Below are positions 1 to 9,023 of a DNA stretch of 64,000 nt, one piece after another. The notes under the pieces are model-generated. The model was given only the letters and a program-made list of their open reading frames with translations, was not told where the DNA came from and ran no database searches. The first letter of the stretch is position 1. Every line of letters begins with the position of its first letter. The position numbers and the translations under genes were made by a program. Source of the DNA: Flavobacterium micromati (lineage in GTDB: Bacteria > Bacteroidota > Bacteroidia > Flavobacteriales > Flavobacteriaceae); the NCBI RefSeq assembly GCF_900129585.1, contig NZ_FQWF01000004.1:124001-188000 (forward strand), read 5' to 3'.

Positions 1-26
1 TTTTTTAATTAATTTATTTTACTTAT

Positions 27-401
27 TTAGTCGGAAATTTTGGTGACCGTGCCTCTTTGCTTAGCATCAGAACCTACCATTCCAAATTCAAAGGTATATG
101 AATTTTTGGTGGTTGTCAAAATTTTCATTCCTATAGCTTTCTCTTCGGCCATGTTTTTTGGGTGTAATTTAAGCAGCACATATTCACAGTCGCTAATCCA
201 TCTTATTGAGGCAGTATCTATCTTTCCTTCAAAAGTTTCGATTTCAATGCTGTCATTTCTTTCAAAAACAGTAGTTTTTACAACTCCTTCAACTTCGTGC
301 TCAAATTTGAACTTTCCAGTTTTAAAATCTTTGCAGCTACGCTCTTTATCATAACAAGAGAAAAGTAGGAGGAATGCGGGAAGAAAAATTAGTTTTTTCA
401 T
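27..401 (-). CDS. Small lipoprotein of unknown function
   Basis: This is a 124-residue protein with a lipoprotein signal peptide: a charged MKK start, a hydrophobic stretch and a lipobox LFSC with Cys16. It should be lipidated and attached to a membrane. The mature part is polar and begins CYDKERSCKDFKTGKFKF; I recognise no enzyme motif. Related small flavobacterial proteins have, as I recall, been labelled DNA topoisomerase IV in databases, which the sequence does not support (no gyrase/topoisomerase fold, far too short). Function unknown. Confidence 0.75.
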   Translation of the reverse strand: MKKLIFLPAFLLLFSCYDKERSCKDFKTGKFKFEHEVEGVVKTTVFERNDSIEIETFEGKIDTASIRWISDCEYVLLKLHPKNMAEEKAIGMKILTTTKNSYTFEFGMVGSDAKQRGTVTKISD

Positions 402-527
402 TTGTAATTTTATATATAGAGAGATTATTAATTGAGTGTGTGCAATTGTAGGTTACAACTAAGTCATAAATTGCGAGTGTTTTTTCATTTGTCTTCTTTT
501 ACAAGCTTCAGGTTTCAGGCAATTATT

Positions 528-1100
528 TTACTGTATTTTTATATCGTATTTACCTAAAAGACCGGAAATTCCTTGTGTAGAAAATTTAGCCTTTTTCATT
601 GGATTAAATTCAGGATCAATTTTATAATTGTATGCAGAAGTAAAATCAACAGCTGCTAACTGCGTGTCATTGAAAGTGGCATTATCCAGATTGCAATTTT
701 CAAAAATTGAATTAGTAAGGTTTGCTCCAGCAAAATTAACTTCTTTCATCGAGCAAGAACTGAATTTTGTTTTTAGCATTTTTTTATTAGTAAAAGAGCT
801 GTAATCCAATATACAATCTTGAAAACTTACATTAAATAGAAAATCAATGCATTTGGAAAAATGGATTCCAAGTAACTTACAATTTTTGAAAGCAACAGTT
901 TTTAAACTTGTATTCATCAAATCAGCCATTGATAAATTACAATCAATAAACTCGCAATCCATAAAAGTGTTGTTGGAAAAATCACTATTCGAAAAATTGC
1001 AATTCTTAAATACACAATCTTCAAATTCACGATTGTTAATTCTCTTATTGATCCAATCGATTTTTTCAAATGTTTTTTGAATATGAATTAAATCCTCCAT
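528..1100 (-). CDS. Pentapeptide-repeat protein
   Basis: The 190-residue protein is built from A(D/N)LXX-like five-residue repeats across about residues 25-160 (for example NCNFSNSDFSNNTF and NFAGANLTNSIFENCNL), which predict a right-handed quadrilateral beta-helix. The C-terminal part, with IDPEFNPMKKAKFS and GLLGKYDIKI, resembles the end of Qnr/McbG-type pentapeptide proteins. Those proteins mimic DNA and protect gyrase, but a quinolone-protection role is only an inference. Its start codon overlaps the stop codon of the upstream DUF6095-like gene, so the two are probably co-transcribed. No signal peptide, so cytoplasmic. Confidence 0.85.
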   Translation of the reverse strand: MEDLIHIQKTFEKIDWINKRINNREFEDCVFKNCNFSNSDFSNNTFMDCEFIDCNLSMADLMNTSLKTVAFKNCKLLGIHFSKCIDFLFNVSFQDCILDYSSFTNKKMLKTKFSSCSMKEVNFAGANLTNSIFENCNLDNATFNDTQLAAVDFTSAYNYKIDPEFNPMKKAKFSTQGISGLLGKYDIKIQ

Positions 1101-1321
1101 TAATCGTTAAATAAACTTTTTACAATTACAGATAAACCTTTATAAGCAAAGTAGACTGCAGCGATACAGATTATAATGCCAATCGCTAGGACTAAATAAT
1201 GCCAAATATTTTGCTTATTCATAAAAGCATTGTGAATTACAACTGGTCCTAAAAACAGAAGCGGTAACGATCCTGCTAAATAAGTAATTCCTTTCGATAA
1301 AAGTTCTCTATTTATTGCCAT
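1100..1321 (-). CDS. Small two-helix membrane protein (DUF6095-like)
   Basis: The 73-residue protein has two predicted membrane helices (about residues 13-33 and 40-63) joined by a short polar segment containing NKQNIWHY. It looks like the flavobacterial DUF6095 family. Its stop overlaps the ATG of the pentapeptide-repeat gene (TAATG type), which suggests translational coupling. Nothing in the sequence points to a specific function. Confidence 0.75.
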   Translation of the reverse strand: MAINRELLSKGITYLAGSLPLLFLGPVVIHNAFMNKQNIWHYLVLAIGIIICIAAVYFAYKGLSVIVKSLFND

Positions 1322-1376
1322 TTTTTAGAAGATAAAATTATAATGCAAGTTCGTTTTTAAACTTGACTTAACCATG

Positions 1377-2189
1377 TTATTTAGTGTAAATGTCAATCAC
1401 TTTGCGCACGCTTCCTTCTTTTTCTAATAATACACTAGCTTCTTGATATGAAATTGGAACTTCACCCATAATCATTTTTACACCACGATCAACGAGTTTG
1501 CTATTGCTAAGCTGCATATCGACCATTTTATTACCTTTTACTTTCCCAAGCTGGATCATAGCTGCGGTACTAATCATATTTAGCACTAGTTTTTGTGCTG
1601 TTCCAGCTTTCATACGGGAACTTCCAGTGACAAATTCAGCACCTACGACTACTTCAATTGGAAATTTTGCTGTTAGAGACAAAGGACTTCCGGCATTACA
1701 CGTAATACATCCCGTAACAATATTATTTTTATTACATTGTTCTAATCCACCAATTACGTACGGGGTTGTTCCTGAAGCGGCAATCCCAACAACTACATCA
1801 TTTTCCTTAATATTGTGCTCTTTTAGGTCTAGCCATGCTTGAGTAAAATTGTCTTCGGCATTCTCTACCGCTTTACGAATTGCCGAATCTCCGCCAGCAA
1901 TAATACCAATTACTAAGTCAAATTTAACTCCAAAAGTAGGCGGACACTCTGATGCATCCAAAATTCCTAAACGGCCTGATGTTCCCGCTCCAATATAAAA
2001 TAAACGTCCACCGCGTTTCATTTTGGTTACAATTGCGGCTACTAAACTGTCAATTTGTGGCAGCGCATTTTCAACAGCAAGTGGAACTATTTTGTCTTCC
2101 TGATTAATATTGTATAGCAAATCTGATAATGGCATTTTTTCTAAATGTTCATATTTTGAATGCTGTTCCGTTGTTTTAATGAATGTCAT
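1377..2189 (-). CDS. murQ: N-acetylmuramic acid 6-phosphate etherase
   Basis: MurQ cleaves the lactyl ether of MurNAc-6-phosphate to GlcNAc-6-phosphate and D-lactate in cytoplasmic cell-wall recycling. A SIS sugar-isomerase domain fills most of the protein. It shows the family block GTSGRLGILDASECPPTFG, with the conserved acidic residue in ASECPP, and a second block GSSRMKAGTAQKLVLNM. I chose the ATG at 2187-2189 (MTFIKTTEQ), giving 270 residues; ten further in-frame codons upstream are hydrophobic and unlike the family. No MurNAc kinase or PTS gene lies next to it. A dispersed repeat lies just upstream. Confidence 0.93.
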   Translation of the reverse strand: MTFIKTTEQHSKYEHLEKMPLSDLLYNINQEDKIVPLAVENALPQIDSLVAAIVTKMKRGGRLFYIGAGTSGRLGILDASECPPTFGVKFDLVIGIIAGGDSAIRKAVENAEDNFTQAWLDLKEHNIKENDVVVGIAASGTTPYVIGGLEQCNKNNIVTGCITCNAGSPLSLTAKFPIEVVVGAEFVTGSSRMKAGTAQKLVLNMISTAAMIQLGKVKGNKMVDMQLSNSKLVDRGVKMIMGEVPISYQEASVLLEKEGSVRKVIDIYTK

Positions 2190-2249
2190 TATTAATGTTA
2201 TTGAAATTATGGTGAACAACTTGTTCTTGTCATTATTTTAAGTGCTTGA

Positions 2250-2346
2250 AGAATCATTCCTTGCCAGCACACTTTTTTTCTGTAGCCGTAGCAAAATAAA
2301 AAAGATTACAGTGTATAGCCCAGTTTCGCTGCGACAAACGCGGCCA
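2250..2346. repeat. Dispersed flavobacterial repeat, copy A
   Basis: This is a degenerate copy of an intergenic element whose shared core reads AAAAAGATTrnAGTGkAnAGC; here AAAAGATTACAGTGTATAGC is seen at about 2309-2328. Other copies lie at about 8834, 36470, 57661 and 63536. It sits between the starts of murQ and the ZIP gene region and encodes nothing. Confidence 0.5.
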
Positions 2347-2356
2347 AATTATTAAA

Positions 2357-3052
2357 TTATAAAAAATATGCCAATGCAATGCCAATGACAATCATTGAAA
2401 CTTTGGCAATATTAAATTTATGTCCTTCACTACTTTCAAAAATAATGGTCGACGAAATATGAAATAAAATACCAATTACAACCGCTGTAATTTGGCTATG
2501 ATAGCGTTGCAACCCTGTAAAATAATCTGCGGCTAGTGTTCCTAGCGGCGTCATTAAAGCAAATGTCATCATGAATACAAAAATTGCTTTTTTGTTTAAG
2601 CGTGAATTTAAAAAAAATGTTGTCAAGATAATGGCTATTGGCAAATGGTGAATTGCAATTCCCAGTGCTAAATTACTATGATTATGACCTATTGGAAATC
2701 CTTCTAAAAAAGCATGAATACATAGGCTTATAAACAATGACCAAGGAATATGCGACATGTTTGGGTGTCCATGAACATGCCCATGTTCCGCACCTTTTGA
2801 GAAAAATTCTAAGATGATTTGGAATAAAATCCCTAACATAATATATATACCTGCAGTATAATTGTATTTATTAGGAATAGTATCTGAATCAACTTGATAT
2901 ACATCTGGTAATAAATGCATTACAGTTAAGGAAAGTAGGAATGAGCCACTAAAAGCTAATAATAACTTTAAATTTATCTTGTTTTTTGGTTTTAAAACCA
3001 GCGCAATTACATATCCTATGAGTACGGAAAGTAAGGGTAAAATGTAATTCAT
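2357..3052 (-). CDS. ZIP family divalent metal transporter
   Basis: The 231-residue integral membrane protein has about eight hydrophobic segments. A His-rich loop after the third helix (GAEHGHVHGHPNMSHIP) and the conserved helices IV and V, with FLEGFPIGHNH and ALGIAIHHLPIAI, carry the His and Glu metal ligands typical of ZIP (SLC39-like) transporters. It probably imports zinc or another divalent cation into the cytoplasm. Its ATG directly abuts the stop codon of the upstream methyltransferase gene, so the two form an operon. Confidence 0.88.
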   Translation of the reverse strand: MNYILPLLSVLIGYVIALVLKPKNKINLKLLLAFSGSFLLSLTVMHLLPDVYQVDSDTIPNKYNYTAGIYIMLGILFQIILEFFSKGAEHGHVHGHPNMSHIPWSLFISLCIHAFLEGFPIGHNHSNLALGIAIHHLPIAIILTTFFLNSRLNKKAIFVFMMTFALMTPLGTLAADYFTGLQRYHSQITAVVIGILFHISSTIIFESSEGHKFNIAKVSMIVIGIALAYFL

Positions 3053-3817
3053 TTATTTAAAAATCATAATTAAGCGCTCACTCTCTGTTTTGTGGAATTT
3101 TTTCAGTTTATAATCTCCAAAAATATCAAGTAAATAAATTCCTGCTTCTTCCATTAATTCCTCGAAATCTTTTAAAGTCAAAGCTTTCACCTTTTCAATA
3201 AAATGAAAGGATTGTCCTTCGTCAACAAAATCGATTTCTTTATAAATGTGTCCATTTTTTTCGTAGCGTTTTATGTGAAAATCAATTCCATCAACAGTTT
3301 TTATTTCTTCAGGAATCAAAGTATTAAGAACTTGATGAACATTCATAAAATCAATTGCTGCAAACCCATATTCAGTCAAGCTTTCTTTAATAGCTTTGAG
3401 TGTAGTTAAGTTGTCTTCGTCATTTTCGAAATAACCAAAGCTAGTAAACAAATTGAAAATGGCATCATATTTTTCTTCAAAAGGTTCACGCATGTCATGC
3501 ACCTTGAAGTGAAGTGTTTCGTTAGAGTTTTTACTGGCTTCCTCTATACTATTCTCAGATAAATCAGCTCCAAGAACATCAAAACCCAATTGGTTTAAAT
3601 AAATGGAATGACGTCCTTTTCCGCATGCTAAATCCAAAACTTTTGCTTTTTCAGGAAGATTGAGATAATGCGTCAAATTATCCATGAAAATTTGCGCTTC
3701 TCTGTAATTGCGCTCTTTATATAATATATGATAATATGGAGTATCAAACCATGAGGAGTACCACTTTTCAGGAGGTTTTATTTTATTTTCTGTTGACAGT
3801 TTTTCAGCTTCAGACAT
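3053..3817 (-). CDS. Class I SAM-dependent methyltransferase
   Basis: The 254-residue cytoplasmic protein has a Rossmann-fold methyltransferase domain. Motif I is VLDLACGKGRHSIYL at about residues 59-73, motif II is VLGADLSENSIEEA, and the following acidic motif is HDMREPF. The YHILYKERNYREAQIFMDNL segment before motif I is typical of a Bacteroidota group with unknown substrate. The gene runs directly into the ZIP transporter gene. The 94-bp upstream region is shared with the divergent THUMP methyltransferase gene. The methyl acceptor cannot be told from the sequence. Confidence 0.85.
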   Translation of the reverse strand: MSEAEKLSTENKIKPPEKWYSSWFDTPYYHILYKERNYREAQIFMDNLTHYLNLPEKAKVLDLACGKGRHSIYLNQLGFDVLGADLSENSIEEASKNSNETLHFKVHDMREPFEEKYDAIFNLFTSFGYFENDEDNLTTLKAIKESLTEYGFAAIDFMNVHQVLNTLIPEEIKTVDGIDFHIKRYEKNGHIYKEIDFVDEGQSFHFIEKVKALTLKDFEELMEEAGIYLLDIFGDYKLKKFHKTESERLIMIFK

Positions 3818-3857
3818 TTATTCTTTTTCAATTAATTCGATTCAGGCAAAATTAGTG

Positions 3858-3865
3858 TATTTTTG
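3858..3865 (+). promoter_or_regulatory. Possible -7 element for the THUMP methyltransferase gene
   Basis: TATTTTTG matches the Bacteroidota -7 consensus TAnnTTTG and lies 46 bp before the start codon. No clear TTG is seen at the usual -33 distance, so this is tentative. Confidence 0.35.
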
Positions 3866-3911
3866 CCAAATATAACGATAACAATGCCCACTTTAAGGGC
3901 AAAGGAGGCAA

Positions 3912-5135
3912 ATGGAAGATAATTTTAAAATGGTTGCCAAAACCTTTTTTGGTTTTGAGGAGATATTAGCAAAAGAGTTGCAAATGCTGGGTGCGCAAAA
4001 TGTCGAGCAAGGAGTACGAATGGTAAGTTTTAAGGGAGATAAAGGATTTATGTATAAAGCAAATTTAGCTTTACGTACCGCTTTAAAAATCCTAAAACCT
4101 ATTTATTTTTTTAAGGCTAATAATGAACAAGCTTTGTACAAAGGAATTGCCAGTATGAACTGGTCTAAATTGCTAAATGCAAATCAAACTTTTGTGATTG
4201 ATACTACAGTGCACTCTGAATATTTTAATCACTCGGAATTTGTTTCTCAAAAGTGTAAAGATGCTATTGTAGATCAGTTTCGTGAAAGAACAGGTCAGCG
4301 GCCAAGTATTGATAAAGTACATCCTGATTTACGAATTAACATTCATATTGATAAAGACCAAGTTTCTGTTGCATTAGACACTTCTGGGAATGCATTAAAC
4401 CAGCGCGGTTATAGAACAGCAACTAATATTGCTCCTATAAATGAAGTTCTTGCCGCAGGAATTTTGTTGCTTTCGGGTTGGGATGGACAAACAGATTTTT
4501 TAGATCCGATGTGCGGTTCTGGAACTTTTCTTGCTGAGGCTGCTATGATTGCTTGTAATATTCCAGCAAATATCAATCGTAAAGAATTTGCTTTTGAAAA
4601 ATGGAACGATTGGGATAATGATCTTTTTGATGCCATTTCAGACAGTTTATTAAAACGTGTTCGGGAGTTTCATCATACTATAAAAGGTTACGATAAAGCA
4701 CCTAGTGCCGTGCAAAAAGCAAAAGATAACATCAAAAATGCAAACTTAGACGATTACATTACAATTGAAGAGAACAACTTTTTTGATACTCTCAAAAGTT
4801 CCGAAGGTAAGTTACATATTGTTTTTAATCCGCCGTATGATGAACGTTTGGATATTCACATGGAAGAATTTTATAAAAATATTGGAGACACCTTGAAGAA
4901 AAATTATCCAGGAACTAATGCGTGGATGATTACTGCAAATCTTGAAGCACTGAAATATGTTGGATTAAAACCGTCTAGAAAAATTAAACTTTTCAATGCA
5001 GGTTTAGAAGCCAGATTAGTAAAATACGAAATGTACGAAGGAAGTAAGAGAACTAAATTTGCTTCGGCTACTCTTTCTGAAGGCGCGGATGGAGCTGCGG
5101 AGAAAATTTCACCTAATCTTGATGCTAGTCTATAA
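3912..5135 (+). CDS. THUMP-domain RNA methyltransferase (RlmL/Trm11-like)
   Basis: The 407-residue cytoplasmic protein has an N-terminal RNA-binding THUMP domain (about residues 45-155) and a C-terminal N2-guanine methyltransferase domain. SAM motif I is FLDPMCGSGTFLAEAAMIA at about residue 198 and the catalytic motif is NPPYDERL near 303. The layout matches the N-terminal half of E. coli RlmL (23S rRNA G2445), so 23S rRNA m2G formation is the likely role. The C-terminal 30 residues are Ala/Ser-rich and not conserved in my view. The gene faces away from the other methyltransferase gene. Confidence 0.88.
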   Translation: MEDNFKMVAKTFFGFEEILAKELQMLGAQNVEQGVRMVSFKGDKGFMYKANLALRTALKILKPIYFFKANNEQALYKGIASMNWSKLLNANQTFVIDTTVHSEYFNHSEFVSQKCKDAIVDQFRERTGQRPSIDKVHPDLRINIHIDKDQVSVALDTSGNALNQRGYRTATNIAPINEVLAAGILLLSGWDGQTDFLDPMCGSGTFLAEAAMIACNIPANINRKEFAFEKWNDWDNDLFDAISDSLLKRVREFHHTIKGYDKAPSAVQKAKDNIKNANLDDYITIEENNFFDTLKSSEGKLHIVFNPPYDERLDIHMEEFYKNIGDTLKKNYPGTNAWMITANLEALKYVGLKPSRKIKLFNAGLEARLVKYEMYEGSKRTKFASATLSEGADGAAEKISPNLDASL

Positions 5136-5189
5136 ATTGGTGCGGAAAATTAATTTTTTATTAGAGACAACCTGTAAATTCACTAAACG

Positions 5190-5426
5190 ATGAGTAAATT
5201 ACAAATAAGAGCATTCCTTTATCAATTAGGATGCTTTGCGATATTATTTATTTCTGCTAGATATTTAGTAGAACAATACACTAATCTAACAGGTTATTGG
5301 ATTCCCGTAACTGCTTTTTTCGTTGGCACAATCCTTTCACCAAAATTTCAGGCTGTAAAAACTAAAGACGGCGAAAAGTTTTACATGAAATGGATTTTCA
5401 TGAAAGATGTAAAGGAAATTGGATAG
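5190..5426 (+). CDS. Small membrane protein, unknown function
   Basis: The 78-residue protein has two hydrophobic segments (about residues 10-25 and 34-50) and a charged C-terminus (KTKDGEKFYMKWIFMKDVKEIG). It follows the THUMP methyltransferase gene by 54 bp on the same strand and is followed by a strong hairpin, so it is probably the last gene of that unit. I do not recognise a named family. Confidence 0.65.
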   Translation: MSKLQIRAFLYQLGCFAILFISARYLVEQYTNLTGYWIPVTAFFVGTILSPKFQAVKTKDGEKFYMKWIFMKDVKEIG

Positions 5427-5827
5427 TTTTTTTTAGAAAATTGGATAATTAGAAAATTAGATAATTTGAAAATGTGAAATAATTAAAAAATTGGTTATTT
5501 TAAAATAATTTGGGTTTAACCGAAAAAAGAGGTGATTTTTAAAATATCATCTCTTTTTTTATGCAGTCTTTTCAATTAACTAATTGCTTTATTTTTTAAT
5601 TTTCTACTTGTCATATTTCTTCTTGACTAATACCAAATGGTCTTTGAAATTACTTTCATGTTTTTGTCAAATCGGGCGCAGTCGAGATTACGAACAACTT
5701 ACAAACAACGTTTCGTGCTTCATTACAATAATAATGACGCAGTTAGCCTGAGAAATTTCAATTCTTTTTAACAGTAAATAGAAGATATTAATAGTATAAT
5801 TATCTCATTGAGACATTTTCTAATTCA
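5427..5827. other. Intergenic region between convergent units
   Basis: About 400 bp with no credible gene. The first 90 bp are low-complexity AT-rich DNA with repeated ATTGGATAATT/AAATTAGATAATT words. A terminator hairpin lies at 5523-5560. The remainder, up to the end of the DUF6048 gene, shows no recognisable site. Confidence 0.6.
5523..5560. terminator. Bidirectional rho-independent terminator
   Basis: A stem of AAAAAAGAGGTGAT pairs with ATCATCTCTTTTTT (one G-U pair) around a short AT loop. It is flanked by A and T tracts, so it can end transcription from both the small membrane protein gene and the convergent DUF6048 gene. Confidence 0.8.
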
Positions 5828-6667
5828 CTACTTCACAATTGTTTTTATTTTCTTTTTATAAATTGGAACAAAATAAGTTACTGTATAGTTAAAACCCACT
5901 CCAAAACTACCATCATACGTTCTATTGAAACCAGGAATATAAAGGTTAGAAAATGTATCTGGCTCTTTATTCGTTACTAATCGATTTAATCTAAGGCTAA
6001 AACCTAGAAAAACATTATCAAATACTTTGGCTTTCAATCCTGCAACAACTTCAATCCAACTGGCTGACAAGCCATTAAACTGTTGTCCTGATTGAATTAT
6101 AGGAGTTTCTTGAAAATACGGGGTAGAATTGTAAATTCTGTAATTATTTAATCTTTGGTTAAAAGTACTAAAACCATATCGCAGTCCAATTGAAATAATA
6201 TTTTCCATGTTCAGCCAGTTTTGATAGCCATTGTAATCAAATCCTACTTTTAGGTAAGAACCTTTGGTGGTGAAATTCACGCGATCATCGTCGGTTGTTT
6301 TGTTTTCATTTCCCAGTTCGGCGGCTAAAAAGTACTTTTTGGTTAAGCGATAATCTCCCACAACTTCTAGCCCTTTGTAATTGCTATCGTACAAACCGCG
6401 TGTCAATTTATACAAATCTAGCCCTACTCTTAAACCATATCGATCTATTTTTTGAATAACGGAATCTTTTTTTTGTGCGGCAGGCTCAATTTTCACCAAT
6501 TTTGTAGGTGCTTCAGGAATTTGTTGTTTTTCAATAACTGCTGGAACACTTTTTTCCTGAGTAACTTTTTTAGTTGGTTTTACTCGTGGACTTGTTTCTT
6601 GAGAATGCGCCACCAGCAGTGATAAAAAAAGAAAAAAACTAAAAATAAATTTCAATATGTATTTCAT
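5828..6667 (-). CDS. DUF6048 family outer-membrane-type protein
   Basis: The 279-residue protein has a cleavable signal peptide (hydrophobic stretch ending LLVAHSQ) and a Lys/Pro/Val-rich linker to about residue 75. A beta-rich region of alternating aromatic strands follows (for example GLRVGLDLYKLTRGLYDSNYKGLEV in outline, and FGVGFNYTVTYFVPIYKKK at the end), so a small outer-membrane beta-barrel is likely. It matches the flavobacterial DUF6048 family. It overlaps the 3' end of the upstream DUF6452 gene by 29 bp, and these two families are commonly neighbours. Function unknown. Confidence 0.8.
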   Translation of the reverse strand: MKYILKFIFSFFLFLSLLVAHSQETSPRVKPTKKVTQEKSVPAVIEKQQIPEAPTKLVKIEPAAQKKDSVIQKIDRYGLRVGLDLYKLTRGLYDSNYKGLEVVGDYRLTKKYFLAAELGNENKTTDDDRVNFTTKGSYLKVGFDYNGYQNWLNMENIISIGLRYGFSTFNQRLNNYRIYNSTPYFQETPIIQSGQQFNGLSASWIEVVAGLKAKVFDNVFLGFSLRLNRLVTNKEPDTFSNLYIPGFNRTYDGSFGVGFNYTVTYFVPIYKKKIKTIVK

Positions 6668-7160
6668 TTTCGCTAGTTATATTATTTTTTTTTACCACAA
6701 TAGATTTGATCCATTTTCGATTTTCAGCAATTGGATCAGTATGCGTAAAAGGATTTACAGGATCCAATGTAAAAATTGTTTTGTATCCGCACGCTCTCGA
6801 AACAAAAAGTTCCTGAGTGCTATAATCAAATTTGATAATATCCTCGTCAACTAAATCAACATTCGCATTACCAGAATTTAAAGTCAAACTAAAAGTGGTA
6901 GTGGTTCCAACAGTTCTTAGTGGAAGCGAAATGGTATTTGAACTTGTTGTTTCTGATCCATTAATTAACACACCGCTCGTCATTCCGTCACCAACTACCT
7001 TTAGATTTGACACACTTTTTTTAACCGAAGGATTTGTAAAGTCAAAAAAGTTAATTACTAATCTTGGAGTAGTAGGCGTATTGGCATCACAAATATCATC
7101 TTTCTCACAACTGGAAAAAGATAGCGCTACCGCAAACAAAGCTAAAATTATTTTTTTCAT
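6639..7160 (-). CDS. DUF6452 family lipoprotein
   Basis: The 173-residue protein starts MKKIILALFAVALSFSSC, a lipoprotein signal with the lipid-attachment Cys in SFSSC followed by EKDDICD. The mature part (TPRLVINFFD, FSLTLNSGNANVDLVDEDIIKF, ACGYKTIF) fits the DUF6452 family. I place the start at the ATG at 7158-7160; a TTG six codons upstream would break the signal peptide layout. It is co-transcribed with and overlaps the DUF6048 gene. The pair is probably an envelope module of unknown role. Confidence 0.82.
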   Translation of the reverse strand: MKKIILALFAVALSFSSCEKDDICDANTPTTPRLVINFFDFTNPSVKKSVSNLKVVGDGMTSGVLINGSETTSSNTISLPLRTVGTTTTFSLTLNSGNANVDLVDEDIIKFDYSTQELFVSRACGYKTIFTLDPVNPFTHTDPIAENRKWIKSIVVKKNNITSENEIHIEIYF

Positions 7161-7325
7161 AAAATGGTAAAAGTTCAAAGTCTAACGTCTAAAGTCCAAA
7201 GTGAAAAGTGAAAAATTTTTCCTGTTGGTTATTCTTAAGTATATTCAAAAATAAATAACAATCTAAAATCTGAAATTCAAAATCGATTGACATAAAAAAT
7301 CATTATTCAAAAATAGTGATTTCGT
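7161..7325. other. Low-complexity spacer upstream of DUF6452 gene
   Basis: The spacer contains degenerate AAAGTC/AAAGTCCAAAGTG and AATCTAAAATCTGAAATTC word repeats, a type of simple intergenic repeat. No gene is present. Confidence 0.45.
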
Positions 7326-7353
7326 TTCCCCCTTTGGGGGTCAGGGGGCTTTC
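7326..7353. repeat. C/G-rich hairpin repeat at the end of rlmD
   Basis: CCCCCTTTGGGGG at 7328-7340 is followed by TCAGGGGG. It belongs to the same family as elements in the trp operon at 38538, 40724, 41389 and 41475. The rlmD stop codon (TGA, 7341-7343) and its last residues lie inside the element. Confidence 0.7.
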
Positions 7354-8759
7354 TTTTCCAATAGAACCACATTCTCCACATGATGCGTTTGTGGAAACAT
7401 ATCTACCGGTCGTACACGAGTAACTTTATACTTCTCATCCATTAAAGCTAAATCACGCGCTTGCGTGGCCGAATTGCAACTAACGTAAACCACTTTTTGA
7501 GGGGCAATTTTCATGATTTGTTCTATCACGTCTTTGTGCATACCGTCTCGCGGTGGATCAGTAATAATAACATCGGGATGACCATGTTCAGCGATAAAAT
7601 CATCATTGAACACTACTTTCATATCACCTACAAAGAATTCGCAATTAGTAATTTCATTGCGTTCAGCGTTCAGTTTTGCATCTTTTATAGCTTCAGGAAC
7701 ACTTTCTACACCTATTACTTTTTTAGCGTTTTTAGAAACAAATTGCGCAATTGTGCCTGTTCCTGTGTATAAATCATAAACTAATTCCTTGCCAGTTAAT
7801 CCTGCAAAATCTCTCGTTATTTTGTATAATTCGTAAGCTTGATCAGAATTTGTTTGGTAAAAAGATTTTGCATTAATGCTAAATTTTAACCCTTCCATTT
7901 CTTCTAAAATGTAGTCTCTGCCTTTGTATAACTTGATATCAGTGTCATAAAGTGTGTCATTTGCTTTACTGTTTATAACGTATTGTAAAGAGGTTATTTG
8001 AGGGAATTTCTCGTAAAGATGGTTTAAAAGTAATTCTCTATTAGCTTTGTCATTTTCGAAAAACTGAATCAAAACCATAATCTCTCCAGTTGAAGCCGTG
8101 CGCAACATTAAGGTTCTCAACAAACCAGAATGGTCTCTTGGGTTAAAAAACGTCAACCCGTTTGCATTTGCAAAGTCGCGAACTTCATTTCTAATAGCAT
8201 TTGATGGATCTTCCTGTAAATGACATTTATTGATGTCCAAGATTTTGTCCCACATTTTTGGAATATGAAAACCTAGGGCATTTCTGTTTCCCAAATCTTC
8301 CGTGCTGCCAATTTCGGCTTCGGTCAACCAACGGCTGTTCGAAAAAGAAAATTCCATTTTGTTTCTGTAAAAAAACTGCTTTTCTGAACCTAAAATTGGT
8401 TCAAATTCGGGAAGTTCAACTTTACCTATTCGTTGTAAGTGATTTAAAACTTCATTTTGCTTGTAATACAATTGTTGGCTATATTTCATGTTTTGCCATT
8501 TGCAACCGCCGCAAACTCCAAAATGTTCGCATATAGGTTCTATCCTATGCTCAGAATATTCATGAAAATGAACTGCTTTTCCTTCGTAATAAGCTTTGCG
8601 CTTTTTAAAAGTTTGTACATCTACCACATCGCCAGGAACGACATTTGGGATGAAAATTACTTTTCCATCGGGAGCCTTTGCTACCGAAACGCCTTTTGCA
8701 CCAGCATCAAGGACTTTTATTTGATGAAAGACAACTTTGTCTGTATTTTTCTTAGCCAT
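7341..8759 (-). CDS. rlmD: 23S rRNA (uracil-C5)-methyltransferase RlmD
   Basis: The 472-residue cytoplasmic enzyme methylates a 23S rRNA uridine (U1939 in E. coli). It has an N-terminal TRAM domain (about residues 5-65), an Fe-S cluster Cys set CEHFGVCGGCKW, the SAM motif YDLYTGTGTIAQFV, the DPPRDGMH motif, and the catalytic cysteine in VVYVSCNSATQARDL. I chose the ATG at 8757-8759 (MAKKNTDKV); thirteen in-frame codons upstream do not fit the family. The C-terminal KKAP and stop are encoded by a dispersed C/G-rich repeat, so the native end may have been slightly altered. Confidence 0.93.
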   Translation of the reverse strand: MAKKNTDKVVFHQIKVLDAGAKGVSVAKAPDGKVIFIPNVVPGDVVDVQTFKKRKAYYEGKAVHFHEYSEHRIEPICEHFGVCGGCKWQNMKYSQQLYYKQNEVLNHLQRIGKVELPEFEPILGSEKQFFYRNKMEFSFSNSRWLTEAEIGSTEDLGNRNALGFHIPKMWDKILDINKCHLQEDPSNAIRNEVRDFANANGLTFFNPRDHSGLLRTLMLRTASTGEIMVLIQFFENDKANRELLLNHLYEKFPQITSLQYVINSKANDTLYDTDIKLYKGRDYILEEMEGLKFSINAKSFYQTNSDQAYELYKITRDFAGLTGKELVYDLYTGTGTIAQFVSKNAKKVIGVESVPEAIKDAKLNAERNEITNCEFFVGDMKVVFNDDFIAEHGHPDVIITDPPRDGMHKDVIEQIMKIAPQKVVYVSCNSATQARDLALMDEKYKVTRVRPVDMFPQTHHVENVVLLEKKAP

Positions 8760-8833
8760 GGCGCAAAAATAAACCTTTGGTTGGTTTAATAAATTCAAAT
8801 TTCAAAATATTTTCAAAAAGTCTCCTTTTTATT

Positions 8834-8980
8834 TGGGCCTCATCCTGCTTTCCGCTGCAAATCCTCGTTTCATAAGCCTAAAACCGGCTATAAAAGGAGC
8901 TTCCTTTGGTCGCTCTTTTATCGCACGGTTTTTTGGGCTTATGCCACTGCGGGTTTTCCGCTGCAATCAGGGGCAGGGGA
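8834..8980. repeat. Dispersed flavobacterial repeat, copy B (long form)
   Basis: This noncoding element of about 147 bp lies between the rlmD start and the SGNH hydrolase end. Two direct copies of TTTCCGCTGCAA lie at about 8860 and 8955 and bracket a middle part with ATAAGCC/GGCTTAT complementarity, so an RNA copy could fold extensively. On the minus strand it reads GATTGCAGCGGAAA and ATTTGCAGCGGAAAGCAGGA, the motif shared with the other copies. Confidence 0.6.
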
Positions 8981-9023
8981 GATGCGAATATGATTTCGTC
9001 GATTTCCAAATACTTTTCTAAAC

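Noticed and set aside
27..401. DNA topoisomerase IV label for the first lipoprotein
   Set aside because: A 124-residue lipoprotein with no topoisomerase motif; such a label would be an annotation carry-over.
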